From Ruoffia tabacinasalis (lineage in GTDB: Bacteria > Bacillota > Bacilli > Lactobacillales > Aerococcaceae), in NCBI RefSeq assembly GCF_005864045.1, contig NZ_VBSP01000012.1, positions 1-55,144 on the forward strand: a DNA stretch of 55,144 nucleotides, given 5' to 3'. The notes below the pieces were generated by a model, which saw nothing but the letters and a program-made list of their open reading frames with translations, did not search any database and was not told where the DNA came from. A program made the translations under genes and the position numbers. Numbering within the stretch: the first letter of the stretch is position 1; the number at the start of each line of letters is the position of its first letter. Positions 43,169 through 51,281 of the stretch are shown here, piece after piece.

Positions 43169-43978
43169 TTAGTTAGATAACGAGCGATAATTAACCATGA
43201 CTTCTGCAAATATTTCAGCACTTGTCGGTGGTGTAAAGGTAATAGCATTCGCACCCGCTTCGATCGTTTCTTCAATTGATTCCTCAGTTGGCCCTCCGGT
43301 CGCTATGATTGGCACCATTGGTCCAACTTCATCACGGATTTGTTTAACTAAGGTTGCTGTATTGGCTCCTGCCGATACGTTTAGCATATCTGCTCCAGCG
43401 TTTAGCTTCGTAATATAATCATCTTTATCACTTGCAATCGTTGCAATCACTGGTACATCGATGCGTTTATTAATTTCTGTAATCACTTCTTTCTTCATCG
43501 GTGCATTGACAATGACACCGTAAGCTCCCATTTGTTCAGCTTGAAAGGCAAGGTCTACACTTCGTTGACCCGTTGTCGTTCCGCCACCCACTCCAAGGAA
43601 TACAGGCACTGAAGAAACATCGACGATCGATTGCATAATTGTTAATTGTGGTGTAAATGGATAGACAGCAATCACAGATTGAGCATTACTGTTTTTGATA
43701 ATCGCTACATCCGTTGTAAATAAAAGTGATTTAATCCGTTTTCCTAATATTTTCACTCCAGATGCTTTATAGATCGCATCAGGCATTTCAACAATTCTTG
43801 TTTTTAACTCTGCTTGAAATTCTGGAATAAACTTCTCTTTCTTTTCAGGTTGTTCAGAAACAACATCTGTTAAAATTATACGTTGTTCATTGTCTTCTGT
43901 TATTTCCGTTGTAACAGCTTGATAACTTGGTCCTGGCTGTTCAAATCGATCACTGTTAAATTTTTCTTCGTTTGTCAT
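43169..43978 (-). CDS. TIM-barrel protein of unknown function
   Basis: 269 aa. A charged ~65-residue N-terminal extension precedes a beta/alpha-barrel of about 200 residues with FLGVGGGTTTG, YGVIVNAPMKKEV, IDVPVIATIAS, LNVSAGANTATLVKQIR and a C-terminal phosphate-binding-like motif IIATGGPTEESIEETIEAGANAITFTPP. Similar Lactobacillales proteins are often listed as hydrolase without proof; the layout recalls NanE and ThiG-type barrels that bind a phosphorylated ligand. No neighbouring pathway gene points to a substrate. Confidence 0.75.
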   Translation of the reverse strand: MTNEEKFNSDRFEQPGPSYQAVTTEITEDNEQRIILTDVVSEQPEKKEKFIPEFQAELKTRIVEMPDAIYKASGVKILGKRIKSLLFTTDVAIIKNSNAQSVIAVYPFTPQLTIMQSIVDVSSVPVFLGVGGGTTTGQRSVDLAFQAEQMGAYGVIVNAPMKKEVITEINKRIDVPVIATIASDKDDYITKLNAGADMLNVSAGANTATLVKQIRDEVGPMVPIIATGGPTEESIEETIEAGANAITFTPPTSAEIFAEVMVNYRSLSN

Positions 43979-44018
43979 AATTCACACTCCTTAATAATAC
44001 TTCTACCATTCTATACAA

Positions 44019-44084
44019 AAAAGACCACAAATTAAAGTTTTCTCACCTACGGTTACCGAGAGCACTTTCTTTGCGGTCTTTTAT
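44019..44084 (-). terminator. Long hairpin terminator of the ArsR unit
   Basis: AAAAGACC...  arms at both ends (AAAGACCRCAAA at 44021-44033 against TTTGCGGTCTTT near 44073-44084) enclose an imperfect stem with AAAGTTTTCTC / GAGAGCACTTT. It is T-rich on both sides and could work in both directions. Confidence 0.75.
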
Positions 44085-44094
44085 AATTTTCCTA

Positions 44095-44457
44095 TTAAAC
44101 TTTTTCAGTCATCATCGAAATATCTTTCGCTACATCTAGTAAAGACATCACTTCTTCATTTTCTAAGGCATAAACAACACGTTTACCGTGTTTTTCTGAC
44201 GTTATCACACCACTGTTACGTAATGTAATTAAGTGATGAGACGTCGTTGCGACTGACGCATCGATAAATCGTGAAATTTCATACACGCATAATTGCTTAT
44301 AGTGCGCTAGGAGTTCTACGATTTTAATTCGATTTAAATCACCTAATACTTTAAATATATCAGCTTTACCTTCTACTATATTAGTGTCAATTATATTTTT
44401 AACGTTAGCCATTTCCAAATCAATGGCTTCGTCATTTAGGCATTCATATTGAGACAT
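44095..44457 (-). CDS. ArsR/SmtB family transcriptional regulator
   Basis: About 120 aa winged helix. ADIFKVLGDLNRIKIVELL, the recognition helix region SVATTSHHLITLRNSGVI, and the wing EKHGKRVVYAL are typical. In CadC-like sensors the helix before recognition reads ELCVCDL; here it is QLCVYEIS, so one metal-binding Cys is missing at that site. C-terminal region has Asp/Glu but no His cluster, so the signal is unclear. The ATG at 44457 follows GAGAGGTG. It lies 50 bp after the CPBP gene and has its own -10 inside a small palindrome. Confidence 0.9.
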   Translation of the reverse strand: MSQYECLNDEAIDLEMANVKNIIDTNIVEGKADIFKVLGDLNRIKIVELLAHYKQLCVYEISRFIDASVATTSHHLITLRNSGVITSEKHGKRVVYALENEEVMSLLDVAKDISMMTEKV

Positions 44458-44476
44458 ATTGTCACCTCTCATTTTA

Positions 44477-44492
44477 CAAATATTATAATTTG
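44477..44492. promoter_or_regulatory. Candidate ArsR operator over the -10
   Basis: CAAAT-ATTATA-ATTTG (44477-44492), a dyad with 5-bp arms whose centre is the minus-strand -10 TATAAT. Position and symmetry suit autorepression by the ArsR protein. Confidence 0.45.
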
Positions 44493-44507
44493 GTTATCAC
44501 CATAGAA

Positions 44508-45257
44508 TTATAGCATTTGTATTGCCATAAATCCAATGAAGTTTTGAATGATATGTAAAAGAATTGGATATTCAAGGCGTCTCGTATATAAATAAACTAA
44601 GGTAAACCCTGCAGATAAGACAAAGTACACCATGAAATCAATCCAGTTAGCTGGACCATGTAACATCGTAAAGATGACTGCAGCCACAAATGCCCCAATA
44701 ATTGGCATTAAAGAGAATGTATACTTCATAATTAAACCTCTTAAGATATACTCCTCAGTAATCGGTGTTAATATAACGATATTAATAAACATTAAGATTG
44801 GGCTCATATTCTGAACTAAGGACTCGACCGCCGTTTGGTTCCCTGGTTGGACATAATCCGGTGCCGCAAACATAATAATCATATTAAGTAGCACTTGAAG
44901 TAAATAAATGAATACATATATTTTCAATGCTGTGGTAACATTTTGCCAACTGAAGGATTTAAAATCAAAAAATTTAAACCCTAACAACTTGCCTGTCACA
45001 ATGATTAAAACCGTTAGACCAAGCATCTGTAGAAAATACTCCATCGGTGCATGCGTCATTAAATTAAGTATATTGCCTTCTGTCAAAGTTTCAACAGTTA
45101 ATTCAACTTCAGCATTGAACGCACCTCGTCGAATGACCCATGTCTCAGCTAAGACCCGCACATAAAAGTAGGCGGCAATCAAAAGTGGGGCTTTCCACCA
45201 ACTCCCTTTTACTTGATCAGACCATGGTCTCTTTAATTCATTCCATACACCTTGCAT
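44508..45257 (-). CDS. CPBP family intramembrane metalloprotease
   Basis: 249 aa, about seven hydrophobic segments. Conserved CPBP (CAAX/Abi) motifs: PITEEYILRGLIMKY (EExxxR) and FTMLHGPANWIDF (FxxxH), with a third helix ILLHIIQNFIGFM (HxxxN). Members act in prenyl-protein processing, bacteriocin self-immunity or SdpI-like signalling. AGAGGTAAG lies just after the stop of the upstream secreted-protein gene (9-bp gap), so the two are coupled; a processing or protective role for that partner is possible but unproven. Confidence 0.9.
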   Translation of the reverse strand: MQGVWNELKRPWSDQVKGSWWKAPLLIAAYFYVRVLAETWVIRRGAFNAEVELTVETLTEGNILNLMTHAPMEYFLQMLGLTVLIIVTGKLLGFKFFDFKSFSWQNVTTALKIYVFIYLLQVLLNMIIMFAAPDYVQPGNQTAVESLVQNMSPILMFINIVILTPITEEYILRGLIMKYTFSLMPIIGAFVAAVIFTMLHGPANWIDFMVYFVLSAGFTLVYLYTRRLEYPILLHIIQNFIGFMAIQML

Positions 45258-45266
45258 AACTTACCT

Positions 45267-46418
45267 CTATTCTTCAGTTGTCTCGAACATATCTGGCGTG
45301 AGTGTTGCTTCTAATTCATTGATTTCTTGAATAACATCAAAGCCTACAAATTCAGCGAACTCTTCATACGAATAAACGATCTCATCTGTAAAATCAATGA
45401 TTGTCCCCGCACTTTCAAGTAAGTATAATTCGATACCTGTCATTTGTTCTTCATCGTTCATTGCAACGAGTCCCATACCGAACACACCATTCTCATAGTC
45501 GACGTTCATCGTCCCTTCAATCGCCGTTGTCGCTCGATCGAAGAACTCAGATAACTCTGGGTATTCTTCCTGTTTCGCTTGCACAATTTCATTGTAAAGT
45601 GTTCCAATGTCCCCCGCAATCATGACTTGCTCGCCCATCTCGTTCGCTTCAAACGCATTGATGACTTCTTCATGACCTAACCACTCAATCGCAACTTCAG
45701 TTAAGAAATCTTCCACTCGAAACATTTCTAAATTGGCACTATTTAAACCACCTTCAGTCGAATCCAATTGCACAACTTTCCCTTGAAGTTCGTCATAGTT
45801 TTCTTGAGTGAAGACATAAAAATCTTCCACGACCGTCCCAGCATAAATTTGAGGCTGTGTATTCAAAGCATCGGCAGCATATTGAATTAAATCATCCACT
45901 GAAATATGTGCTTCTTGAATGGACTCACGGTCACTTCTTGAGAAGATGGCACTCGGTAAATAAGGAGGTCTTAATTGAGCGGTATAATATTTATCCCCGT
46001 CTTTTAATGAGTTTTGAGAGATTAAATCCATTTCCTCACCGACAACAACAAAACTAGCATATTCAACTGAACGTTGTTCTAATTGACTCACACCTTCTAA
46101 AAAGGCAAGCGGTGAAGAAGTATCCAAAGCTGATTCCATTGGTACTTCCTCAGTTTCTACAATACTTTCAACTTCCGAACTCTCTTCAGTTGATGCATCC
46201 TCTGTTGCCTCTTCTGATGTTTCTTCTGAAGTCTCCTCTACCGATTCATCAGAACTTTCTTGACTTTCTTCTTCAGCTGGAGCTTCCGATGTAGACTCTT
46301 GTCCCCACTCAACTGATTCGATGGGAGAGATATTTTCTGCAAAAGTAGTTATGACAGGTGAAGATACACCGAATAAAAGCGCCAACACAAGGAGGCTAAG
46401 TCTTTTTTTATTGTTCAT
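45267..46418 (-). CDS. Secreted protein with N-terminal Ser/Glu-rich stalk, unknown function
   Basis: 383 aa. Signal peptide (RLSLLVLALLFGVSSPVIT, cut near TFAEN), then ~55 residues of Ser/Glu repeats (EETSEETSEEATED), then a ~280-residue folded domain with YYTAQLRPPYLPSAIF, ISVDDLIQYAADALN, DFYVFTQENYDEL, GTLYNEIVQAKQEEYPELSEF and a beta-rich end (MTGIELYLLESAGTIIDFT). I do not recognise the family; the ending recalls the DUF6612-like protein at 5896. No cysteine, no sortase signal. Coupled to the CPBP protease gene downstream. Confidence 0.75.
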   Translation of the reverse strand: MNNKKRLSLLVLALLFGVSSPVITTFAENISPIESVEWGQESTSEAPAEEESQESSDESVEETSEETSEEATEDASTEESSEVESIVETEEVPMESALDTSSPLAFLEGVSQLEQRSVEYASFVVVGEEMDLISQNSLKDGDKYYTAQLRPPYLPSAIFSRSDRESIQEAHISVDDLIQYAADALNTQPQIYAGTVVEDFYVFTQENYDELQGKVVQLDSTEGGLNSANLEMFRVEDFLTEVAIEWLGHEEVINAFEANEMGEQVMIAGDIGTLYNEIVQAKQEEYPELSEFFDRATTAIEGTMNVDYENGVFGMGLVAMNDEEQMTGIELYLLESAGTIIDFTDEIVYSYEEFAEFVGFDVIQEINELEATLTPDMFETTEE

Positions 46419-46444
46419 TTACTTTGTTCCTTTCTAAATGACTT

Positions 46445-47152
46445 TTACTGAGCTGCATTAATAATATCTACCGTATCTAGCAATTCATCAAAGTGGCTAA
46501 TAATATAATCCGCTTCTTTAAGATGCTCACGGTGACTTTCTTCAGTAGCTAAACCAATCGATGCATGTGTATGCTTTCCATACTCCATATCAACCGTTGA
46601 GTCGCCGACATAAATCATCTCATCTAAACAAATATCATATCGTCTGGCAATTTCGTGAAGAGCAGTTGGGTTTGGCTTTGGTCCAAAGTCATCGGCACCG
46701 CCAACAAATTCAAAGTATTGATCAATGTTTGCTAACTTTAACGTTTCCTCAGCAATCCGGCGATTATCATTGGTAACAACAGCTAATATATAATCATCTT
46801 TGAGGGCTTCCAGTGCATTCATTGCGCCGTCCATTACCAATACATGCTCACCGTGATCTTTGACATAGTCTAAATAAGTATCTTCTAAGATTTCTTCAAT
46901 TTCAGAGACCGGCATATCCAAAATCTTACTAAATTCTCTAGCTTGGTCAATGATACTGCCCGCAGCATAAATTGAATTAGCCACAACCATATCACCTTCC
47001 ACACCCATATGCTTTCTGAATGCTTCTTTGTCTTCGTCATTCAAATCGGTTTTATCTAATAATAAGTTAGTCACATCGACACTTGGTTGGTCCCAAGTCC
47101 TTCCTAACTCTATTAATGTTCCATCTTTATCTAAAATAATTGCTTTAATCAA
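46445..47152 (-). CDS. HAD superfamily phosphatase (phosphoglycolate phosphatase-like)
   Basis: 235 aa cytoplasmic hydrolase. Motif I LDKDGTLIELG with the nucleophile Asp (DKDG rather than DxDG), motif II VVTNDNRR, motif III Lys in FGPKPNPTALHEI, and motif IV YVGDSTVDMEYGKHT. A helical cap (about 15-90) makes it a subfamily IA enzyme of the Gph/PpaX type; substrate undetermined. The start is TTG at 47152, 8 bases after AGGAGG. Confidence 0.9.
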   Translation of the reverse strand: MIKAIILDKDGTLIELGRTWDQPSVDVTNLLLDKTDLNDEDKEAFRKHMGVEGDMVVANSIYAAGSIIDQAREFSKILDMPVSEIEEILEDTYLDYVKDHGEHVLVMDGAMNALEALKDDYILAVVTNDNRRIAEETLKLANIDQYFEFVGGADDFGPKPNPTALHEIARRYDICLDEMIYVGDSTVDMEYGKHTHASIGLATEESHREHLKEADYIISHFDELLDTVDIINAAQ

Positions 47153-47210
47153 TTGAAAGTCCTCCTAAAAGTTGTTAAATTCCCATTTATTGTATCATAT
47201 TTGTATGCAA

Positions 47211-47243
47211 AAAAAGAATGCAAACAGCGTATGTTTACATTCT
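47211..47243 (-). terminator. Terminator of the 47256 secreted-protein gene
   Basis: AGAATGCAAAC / GTTTACATTCT (47215-47225 with 47233-47243, one wobble), followed on the minus strand by T residues. Confidence 0.85.
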
Positions 47244-47255
47244 TCTAGATATAAT

Positions 47256-47963
47256 TTAAATTTGTAATCCGAAAAAAATTAACTCATAGATATAAGACAA
47301 TGGCATGAATGAACTTGACCAATACACCGGAACAAAGTCCGCACTAATTAAAGCTTTGGAAATCATCGGTATAGAATATCTTTGTCTTCTCCCAAATTCC
47401 ACCATTATATTAGCAAATTGACGAAATGATAAATTTGAGTTATTACTGTTTGAAGCCATAACTGTCCCAAATGGTAACGTGTTTGCTTCGTTTCCTTGAG
47501 TTGATTCGTCGCCTTCAGGTGTTTCATCCACACTTTCAGAAGAATCCATATCTCCAGGTGTTTCTATCGTTGACGATTCTGGTCGACTGCTTGAGCTATT
47601 ATCTACTTCACTTGATTGTGAAGAGGATTCCACTTCTTCTCCGCTTTCTTGGCTTGAACCTGTTTCTTGGCTTGAACCTGGATTTGATGACTCTGGCGGT
47701 GTTTCTGATTCATCACTGCTCGATTCTTCAGGTTCAGATTCAATATTTTCAGGTGGATCTGGTGGAGGTGGTAACTCCCCTTCTTCACCATCTGCAATGG
47801 GTTGTTCAAAATCATCACGACCATCTTCTAAATAACTTCCTTCGTTTGAAGAGTTATCAATGGCTGCTACTTGAACTTGAGATGTTTGGCTACTTATAAA
47901 AATTAAAAGCAACAAAACAACTAAGCCCAAGAAGAAATTTTGCTTACGCTTATTACAATTCAT
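47256..47963 (-). CDS. Secreted Ser/Pro/Glu-rich protein of unknown function
   Basis: 235 aa. Basic start and one hydrophobic segment (FFLGLVVLLLLIFISS) act as signal or anchor. Residues ~35-160 are low complexity (GELPPPPDPPENIE, SSQETGSSQESGEE, SVDETPEGDEST). The last ~70 residues look folded (LSFRQFANIMVEFGRRQRY, IPMISKALISADFVP) and end in a hydrophobic stretch (SYIYELIFFGLQI). No LPXTG. AAAGGAGG before the ATG. No family recognised. Confidence 0.7.
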   Translation of the reverse strand: MNCNKRKQNFFLGLVVLLLLIFISSQTSQVQVAAIDNSSNEGSYLEDGRDDFEQPIADGEEGELPPPPDPPENIESEPEESSSDESETPPESSNPGSSQETGSSQESGEEVESSSQSSEVDNSSSSRPESSTIETPGDMDSSESVDETPEGDESTQGNEANTLPFGTVMASNSNNSNLSFRQFANIMVEFGRRQRYSIPMISKALISADFVPVYWSSSFMPLSYIYELIFFGLQI

Positions 47964-48116
47964 AAGAGCCTCCTTTAGTTTAATTTTTCCTTAAAATAAA
48001 TATATCATAATAATTACCAATGAAGGCGATTAACATACATTTGTAGCCATATCATAATAAATTTAATATAAATAGAAACTATTCTGTCACATTACTGTAA
48101 AATACAATTAAAAACT

Positions 48117-48146
48117 TGCTTAATATAGACGTTATAAAGTAAAATA
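48117..48146 (+). promoter_or_regulatory. Possible nagB promoter
   Basis: TTGCTT (48117-48122), 18-bp spacer, TAAAAT (48141-48146). Confidence 0.45.
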
Positions 48147-48174
48147 AATTATATAATTAACAAGGAGGATATAT

Positions 48175-48903
48175 ATGAATATTTTTGTATTTGAAACATC
48201 CCTAGAAGCATCACAATACGCTTACGATTTAGTGGCAAAAGCTTTAGAATCTGGCGCAAACACATTTGGTCTAGCTACAGGGTCGACACCTGAGGAATTA
48301 TACTCAATTATCCGTGACTCTGATTTAGACTTTACTGACGCTAAAGCAGTAAACTTAGATGAATATTATGGTTTACCTGCTGATAACGATCAAAGCTATG
48401 CTTACTTCATGAAAAAACATTTATTTGATGCAAAACCATTTGCACAAACGCATATTCCTAATGGAACAGCAACAGATGTTGAGAAAGAAATTGAAGATTA
48501 CAACACAATTTTAAGCGAGAACCCAGTTGATTTACAAATTTTAGGTATCGGTTCAAACGGACACATTGGTTTCAACGAACCAGGTAGTCCCTTCGATTCA
48601 AAAACACGTTTAGTTGATTTAACTGACGAAACAATCCAAGCGAACAAACGTAATTTCGAATCCGAAGCAGACGTTCCTAAAAAAGCTTTCTCAATGGGAA
48701 TTGGTTCTATCTTAGAATCCAAACAAATTGTATTGATGGCTTTCGGAGAAAACAAAGCAAAAGCAGTTAAAGAGACTGTTCATGGTAAAGTTACTCCTGA
48801 TGTTCCAGCAAGTGTCTTAAAAAACCACTCAAATACTGTCATCTTGTTAGATAAAGCTGCAGCAAGCCAGTTAGATCCAAGTGACTACGAAGTTATTAGC
48901 TAA
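48175..48903 (+). CDS. nagB: Glucosamine-6-phosphate deaminase
   Basis: 242 aa. Converts glucosamine-6-phosphate to fructose-6-phosphate and ammonia, linking amino sugar use to glycolysis and balancing GlmS/GlmU. Motifs: FGLATGSTPEELY, NLDEYYGL (catalytic Asp), LGIGSNGHIGFNEPGSPF and KQIVLMAFGENKAKAV. Length is that of the short Firmicute NagB. AAGGAGG precedes the ATG by 8 bases. An AraC-type gene follows within 15 bp. Confidence 0.97.
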   Translation: MNIFVFETSLEASQYAYDLVAKALESGANTFGLATGSTPEELYSIIRDSDLDFTDAKAVNLDEYYGLPADNDQSYAYFMKKHLFDAKPFAQTHIPNGTATDVEKEIEDYNTILSENPVDLQILGIGSNGHIGFNEPGSPFDSKTRLVDLTDETIQANKRNFESEADVPKKAFSMGIGSILESKQIVLMAFGENKAKAVKETVHGKVTPDVPASVLKNHSNTVILLDKAAASQLDPSDYEVIS

Positions 48904-48918
48904 TTTTTTCTTATAAAG

Positions 48919-49731
48919 ATGATGAACAAAAACCTACATAACCGATTAAATCGTTCAGATTCTCTCTATTACCCTTTTCGTATTCATTCAGATACCGTAG
49001 CAGCGGGTAACTCAGTGAATTACCCAGGCTTTGCAACTTATACTTTTCTATATGTTACGCAAGGAGTAGGAGAATTAATAACAAAATACGAGACCTTCAG
49101 TTTTGAAGGTCCTTTTTGCATACTTATCCCTAGACTCATCCCCTTTAACCTATCATCTGACGAACATTCCCCATTAGATTTACACATAATTGAATACACA
49201 GTGAACCAACGGGAGCAGGGTGAGAGAAATCTTGACCAATTTAAGATAGTCAATATAGATAATAATAGTCTAAAACATGTTGTAACACTCTTGTTAAATG
49301 AAATTAATTCCCCTTCGAGACATTTTAATGCTATAATGGAACATATTTTCAATTTAGTTATGATTTATGACAATATTAACATGACTCAAATGTATGATGG
49401 CCCTGAACACTTCCATATCAGCGAAAATGTTCGCCAAGCCCAGTATTTTATCGAACATAATTTCCACAAAAAAATCTCTGTCAAGGATGTTGCAGCGCAA
49501 ACACAATTAAGTTCAGATTATTTTATTACTGTTTTTCATGATGAATTGGGCTTGACGCCCCATCAATATATCATTCGCTGTCGGATGAATCATTCACACT
49601 TTTTGTTAGAAAATACGCACAAATCAATACAAGACATCGCAAAAGAATGTGGTTATAAGTCATCAAACCATTTTTCTACAAAATTTAAGGAATTTTTTGG
49701 GTATTCCCCACGAAATTTAAAAACAAAATAA
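48919..49731 (+). CDS. AraC family transcriptional regulator (co-transcribed with nagB)
   Basis: 270 aa. N-terminal cupin-like sensing part (VNYPGFATYTFLYVTQGVGELITKYETFSFEGPFC split over 33-68) and C-terminal AraC DNA-binding domain: SVKDVAAQTQLSSDYFITVFHDELGLTPHQYI (first HTH, split over 182-213) and DIAKECGYKSSNHFSTKFKEF (second HTH with the conserved GY.S..HFS). Only 15 bp downstream of nagB and with a weak ribosome site (AAAG), so it is probably read through from nagB; amino sugar control is a reasonable guess. Distinct from the paralogous pair at 49950 and 54015. Confidence 0.88.
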   Translation: MMNKNLHNRLNRSDSLYYPFRIHSDTVAAGNSVNYPGFATYTFLYVTQGVGELITKYETFSFEGPFCILIPRLIPFNLSSDEHSPLDLHIIEYTVNQREQGERNLDQFKIVNIDNNSLKHVVTLLLNEINSPSRHFNAIMEHIFNLVMIYDNINMTQMYDGPEHFHISENVRQAQYFIEHNFHKKISVKDVAAQTQLSSDYFITVFHDELGLTPHQYIIRCRMNHSHFLLENTHKSIQDIAKECGYKSSNHFSTKFKEFFGYSPRNLKTK

Positions 49732-49894
49732 TACTTTTACAAAATATATTTATTTTATTTTATTTGTTGAAGTTAGCATGTTAATATTGTTTGTGAGTCA
49801 GGTCTTGAGTACGTTTTCGTAGTCATTAGCAAGATGCTGATAAAAAAATCGTAAAAATTTAGTAAAAAACATTTATATTATTCATTATGTGTAA

Positions 49895-49900
49895 TATAAT
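49895..49900 (+). promoter_or_regulatory. -10 element before the 49950 AraC gene
   Basis: TATAAT at 49895-49900 in an AT-rich region; no good -35. Confidence 0.45.
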
Positions 49901-49949
49901 GTATTTATAAAAATGATTACTCAATTTTTGAAAAAAGGAGGTTAGGTTT

Positions 49950-50759
49950 ATGTATATATCAAATATTAATTCGTCTTCAATTAAATTACAGTCAATCGAA
50001 ACTGAAAGTATTCCAACAACAGGTAAATCTATTACTGTTTTTTCAGAAAACAATTTAACATTATTATACATCGTTAAAGGTGCGACAGATTTCAATGTAA
50101 ATGATCGAGAAGGTCAAGTTAAGAAACGCGACATGATTTTACTTAATCCTGAAACAACATTGGAATTAACAACAATCCGTAAAGTTGAGTGGATTAAAAT
50201 CACTTTGACTGGCATTTTATTTACTTCAAGCCTTGATATTGATTCAAAAAGCCAGATGTTCGTAACTGAAGATACATCACAATCAATTAAACGTTACTTA
50301 GATCTTGCTATCTTAGAACATACACATCGTTTCCGTGGAACAGAATTAATTCTTAAGAAATTACTTGAATGTATTATGGTGCACGTACTTAAGAATAGTG
50401 AGTTATCAATTAAAGATGCAAGTGTTCAAGTGAAGAATGATGAAATCGAACGTATTCAACAATACATTCGTAAAAATTATTCACAAAAAATCTCATTGGA
50501 TGATTTATCAAATCACGTTGGAATCAACAAGTACTATTTAATTCGTCTATTTAAGCAAAAAACGGGTCTATCACCCATTGATTACTTAATTCATGTGCGT
50601 TTAGCCGAAGCTGAGAAGTTACTCGCTACTTCAAACATTACCATTTCTAAGATTTCTGATATGGTTGGTTTTCACTCACCATCTCATTTCTCAAAGACCT
50701 TTAAAGAGTCAAATCACTGTACACCCTCTGCTTTCCGTAAGAAGCACAGTACTGATTAA
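49950..50759 (+). CDS. AraC family transcriptional regulator, paralogue A
   Basis: 269 aa. N-terminal AraC-like sensor (MYISNINSSSIKL..., LLYIVKGATDFNV) and a C-terminal domain with ISLDDLSNHVGINKYYLIRLFKQ and ISKISDMVGFHSPSHFSKTFKE. The protein is highly similar over its full length to the one encoded at 54015-54839, with the same N-terminus (MYISNINSSSIKL), KVEWIK, GILF-SS-DIDS and TGLSPIDYLI blocks. The two genes flank mgtA in inverted orientation. GGAGG 8 bases before the ATG. Effector unknown. Confidence 0.9.
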   Translation: MYISNINSSSIKLQSIETESIPTTGKSITVFSENNLTLLYIVKGATDFNVNDREGQVKKRDMILLNPETTLELTTIRKVEWIKITLTGILFTSSLDIDSKSQMFVTEDTSQSIKRYLDLAILEHTHRFRGTELILKKLLECIMVHVLKNSELSIKDASVQVKNDEIERIQQYIRKNYSQKISLDDLSNHVGINKYYLIRLFKQKTGLSPIDYLIHVRLAEAEKLLATSNITISKISDMVGFHSPSHFSKTFKESNHCTPSAFRKKHSTD

Positions 50760-50778
50760 AACTAAATACAAATTTTAA

Positions 50779-50820
50779 AAGCATTCTGTCTAACAAAATA
50801 GATAGAATGCTTATTTTTTA
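50779..50820 (+). terminator. Terminator after AraC paralogue A
   Basis: 13-bp stem AAGCATTCTGTCT / AGATAGAATGCTT (50779-50791 with 50800-50812, one wobble) followed by ATTTTTTA. Confidence 0.9.
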
Positions 50821-50829
50821 AAATTAAAT

Positions 50830-50857
50830 TTGACTTTTTCTTCCTGCGTGATATAGT
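50830..50857 (+). promoter_or_regulatory. Promoter of the M-box / mgtA transcript
   Basis: TTGACT (50830-50835), 16-bp spacer, TATAGT (50852-50857), start near 50864, about 20 bases before the M-box. Confidence 0.75.
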
Positions 50858-50882
50858 TGAGTTTGGAAAATTTAATAAGATT

Positions 50883-51050
50883 TGTTAGGTGAGGCTCCTA
50901 TACATACATAGGCTATTGCCCAAAAACGTCCAGAGACGCCAATGGGTATAACAGGAATTGTCGAAATAAGGCTTTTCATAATGTAGCTAACAGTTATTGT
51001 TTACGATGTATAGTGCTGAAACTCCACAAAGAATCCGTATAAATTTTTTT
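50883..51050 (+). ncRNA. M-box (ykoK) magnesium riboswitch
   Basis: The conserved blocks are all present: GTTAGGTGAGGCTCCTATAC, TAGGCTATTGCCCAAAAACG, CCAGAGACGCCAATGGGT, AACAGGAATTGTCGAAATAA, then the 3' strand around AGTGCTGAAACTCC. Mg-bound M-box favours termination; the terminator follows at 51068. It controls mgtA, as expected. Confidence 0.93.
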
Positions 51051-51067
51051 GTGCGTTTTTTTTGTGT

Positions 51068-51094
51068 CCTCGCTTGCATAAGTGAGGGCTTTTT
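51068..51094 (+). terminator. Riboswitch-controlled terminator upstream of mgtA
   Basis: CCTCGCTT / AAGTGAGG (51068-51075 with 51080-51087, one wobble) plus GGCTTTTT. It is the expression platform of the M-box. Confidence 0.8.
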
Positions 51095-51144
51095 CTATTT
51101 CTTATGAATTTCCAACGATTAATTAAAAAAAGGAGGGAAAACAA

Positions 51145-51231
51145 ATGGACTCGTCCAGGATACAGAGATTTCAAATAAATATCGTCGATGCATCAGGTCG
51201 TGCCTATTTGTCGACTGTCATAATCTCCTGA
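51145..51231 (+). CDS. 28-aa ORF between the M-box terminator and mgtA
   Basis: ATG at 51145 with the strongest possible ribosome site, AAAAGGAGGGAAAACAA, in front. Product begins MDSSRIQRFQINIVDASG and ends LSTVIIS, not hydrophobic. The stop TGA overlaps the ATG at 51231 (TGATG), which opens the mgtA frame 17 codons before its own ribosome-site-supported start at 51282. So a ribosome ending here could restart and make an N-extended MgtA. It may be a regulatory leader peptide or a small protein. I know no named homologue. Confidence 0.6.
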   Translation: MDSSRIQRFQINIVDASGRAYLSTVIIS

Positions 51232-51281
51232 TGTCTCACACTTTTGAAGTCTCATTAATATTAATTAAGGAGGCAGTAACA

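Noticed and set aside
47471-47899. 142-codon plus-strand frame over the Ser-rich gene
   Set aside because: Long open frame opposite a low-complexity gene, Leu-rich, no ribosome site; a shadow of the biased sequence.
51145-51231. Small ORF as an MgtR-like membrane peptide
   Set aside because: The product is polar with no hydrophobic helix, so similarity to MgtR cannot be claimed.
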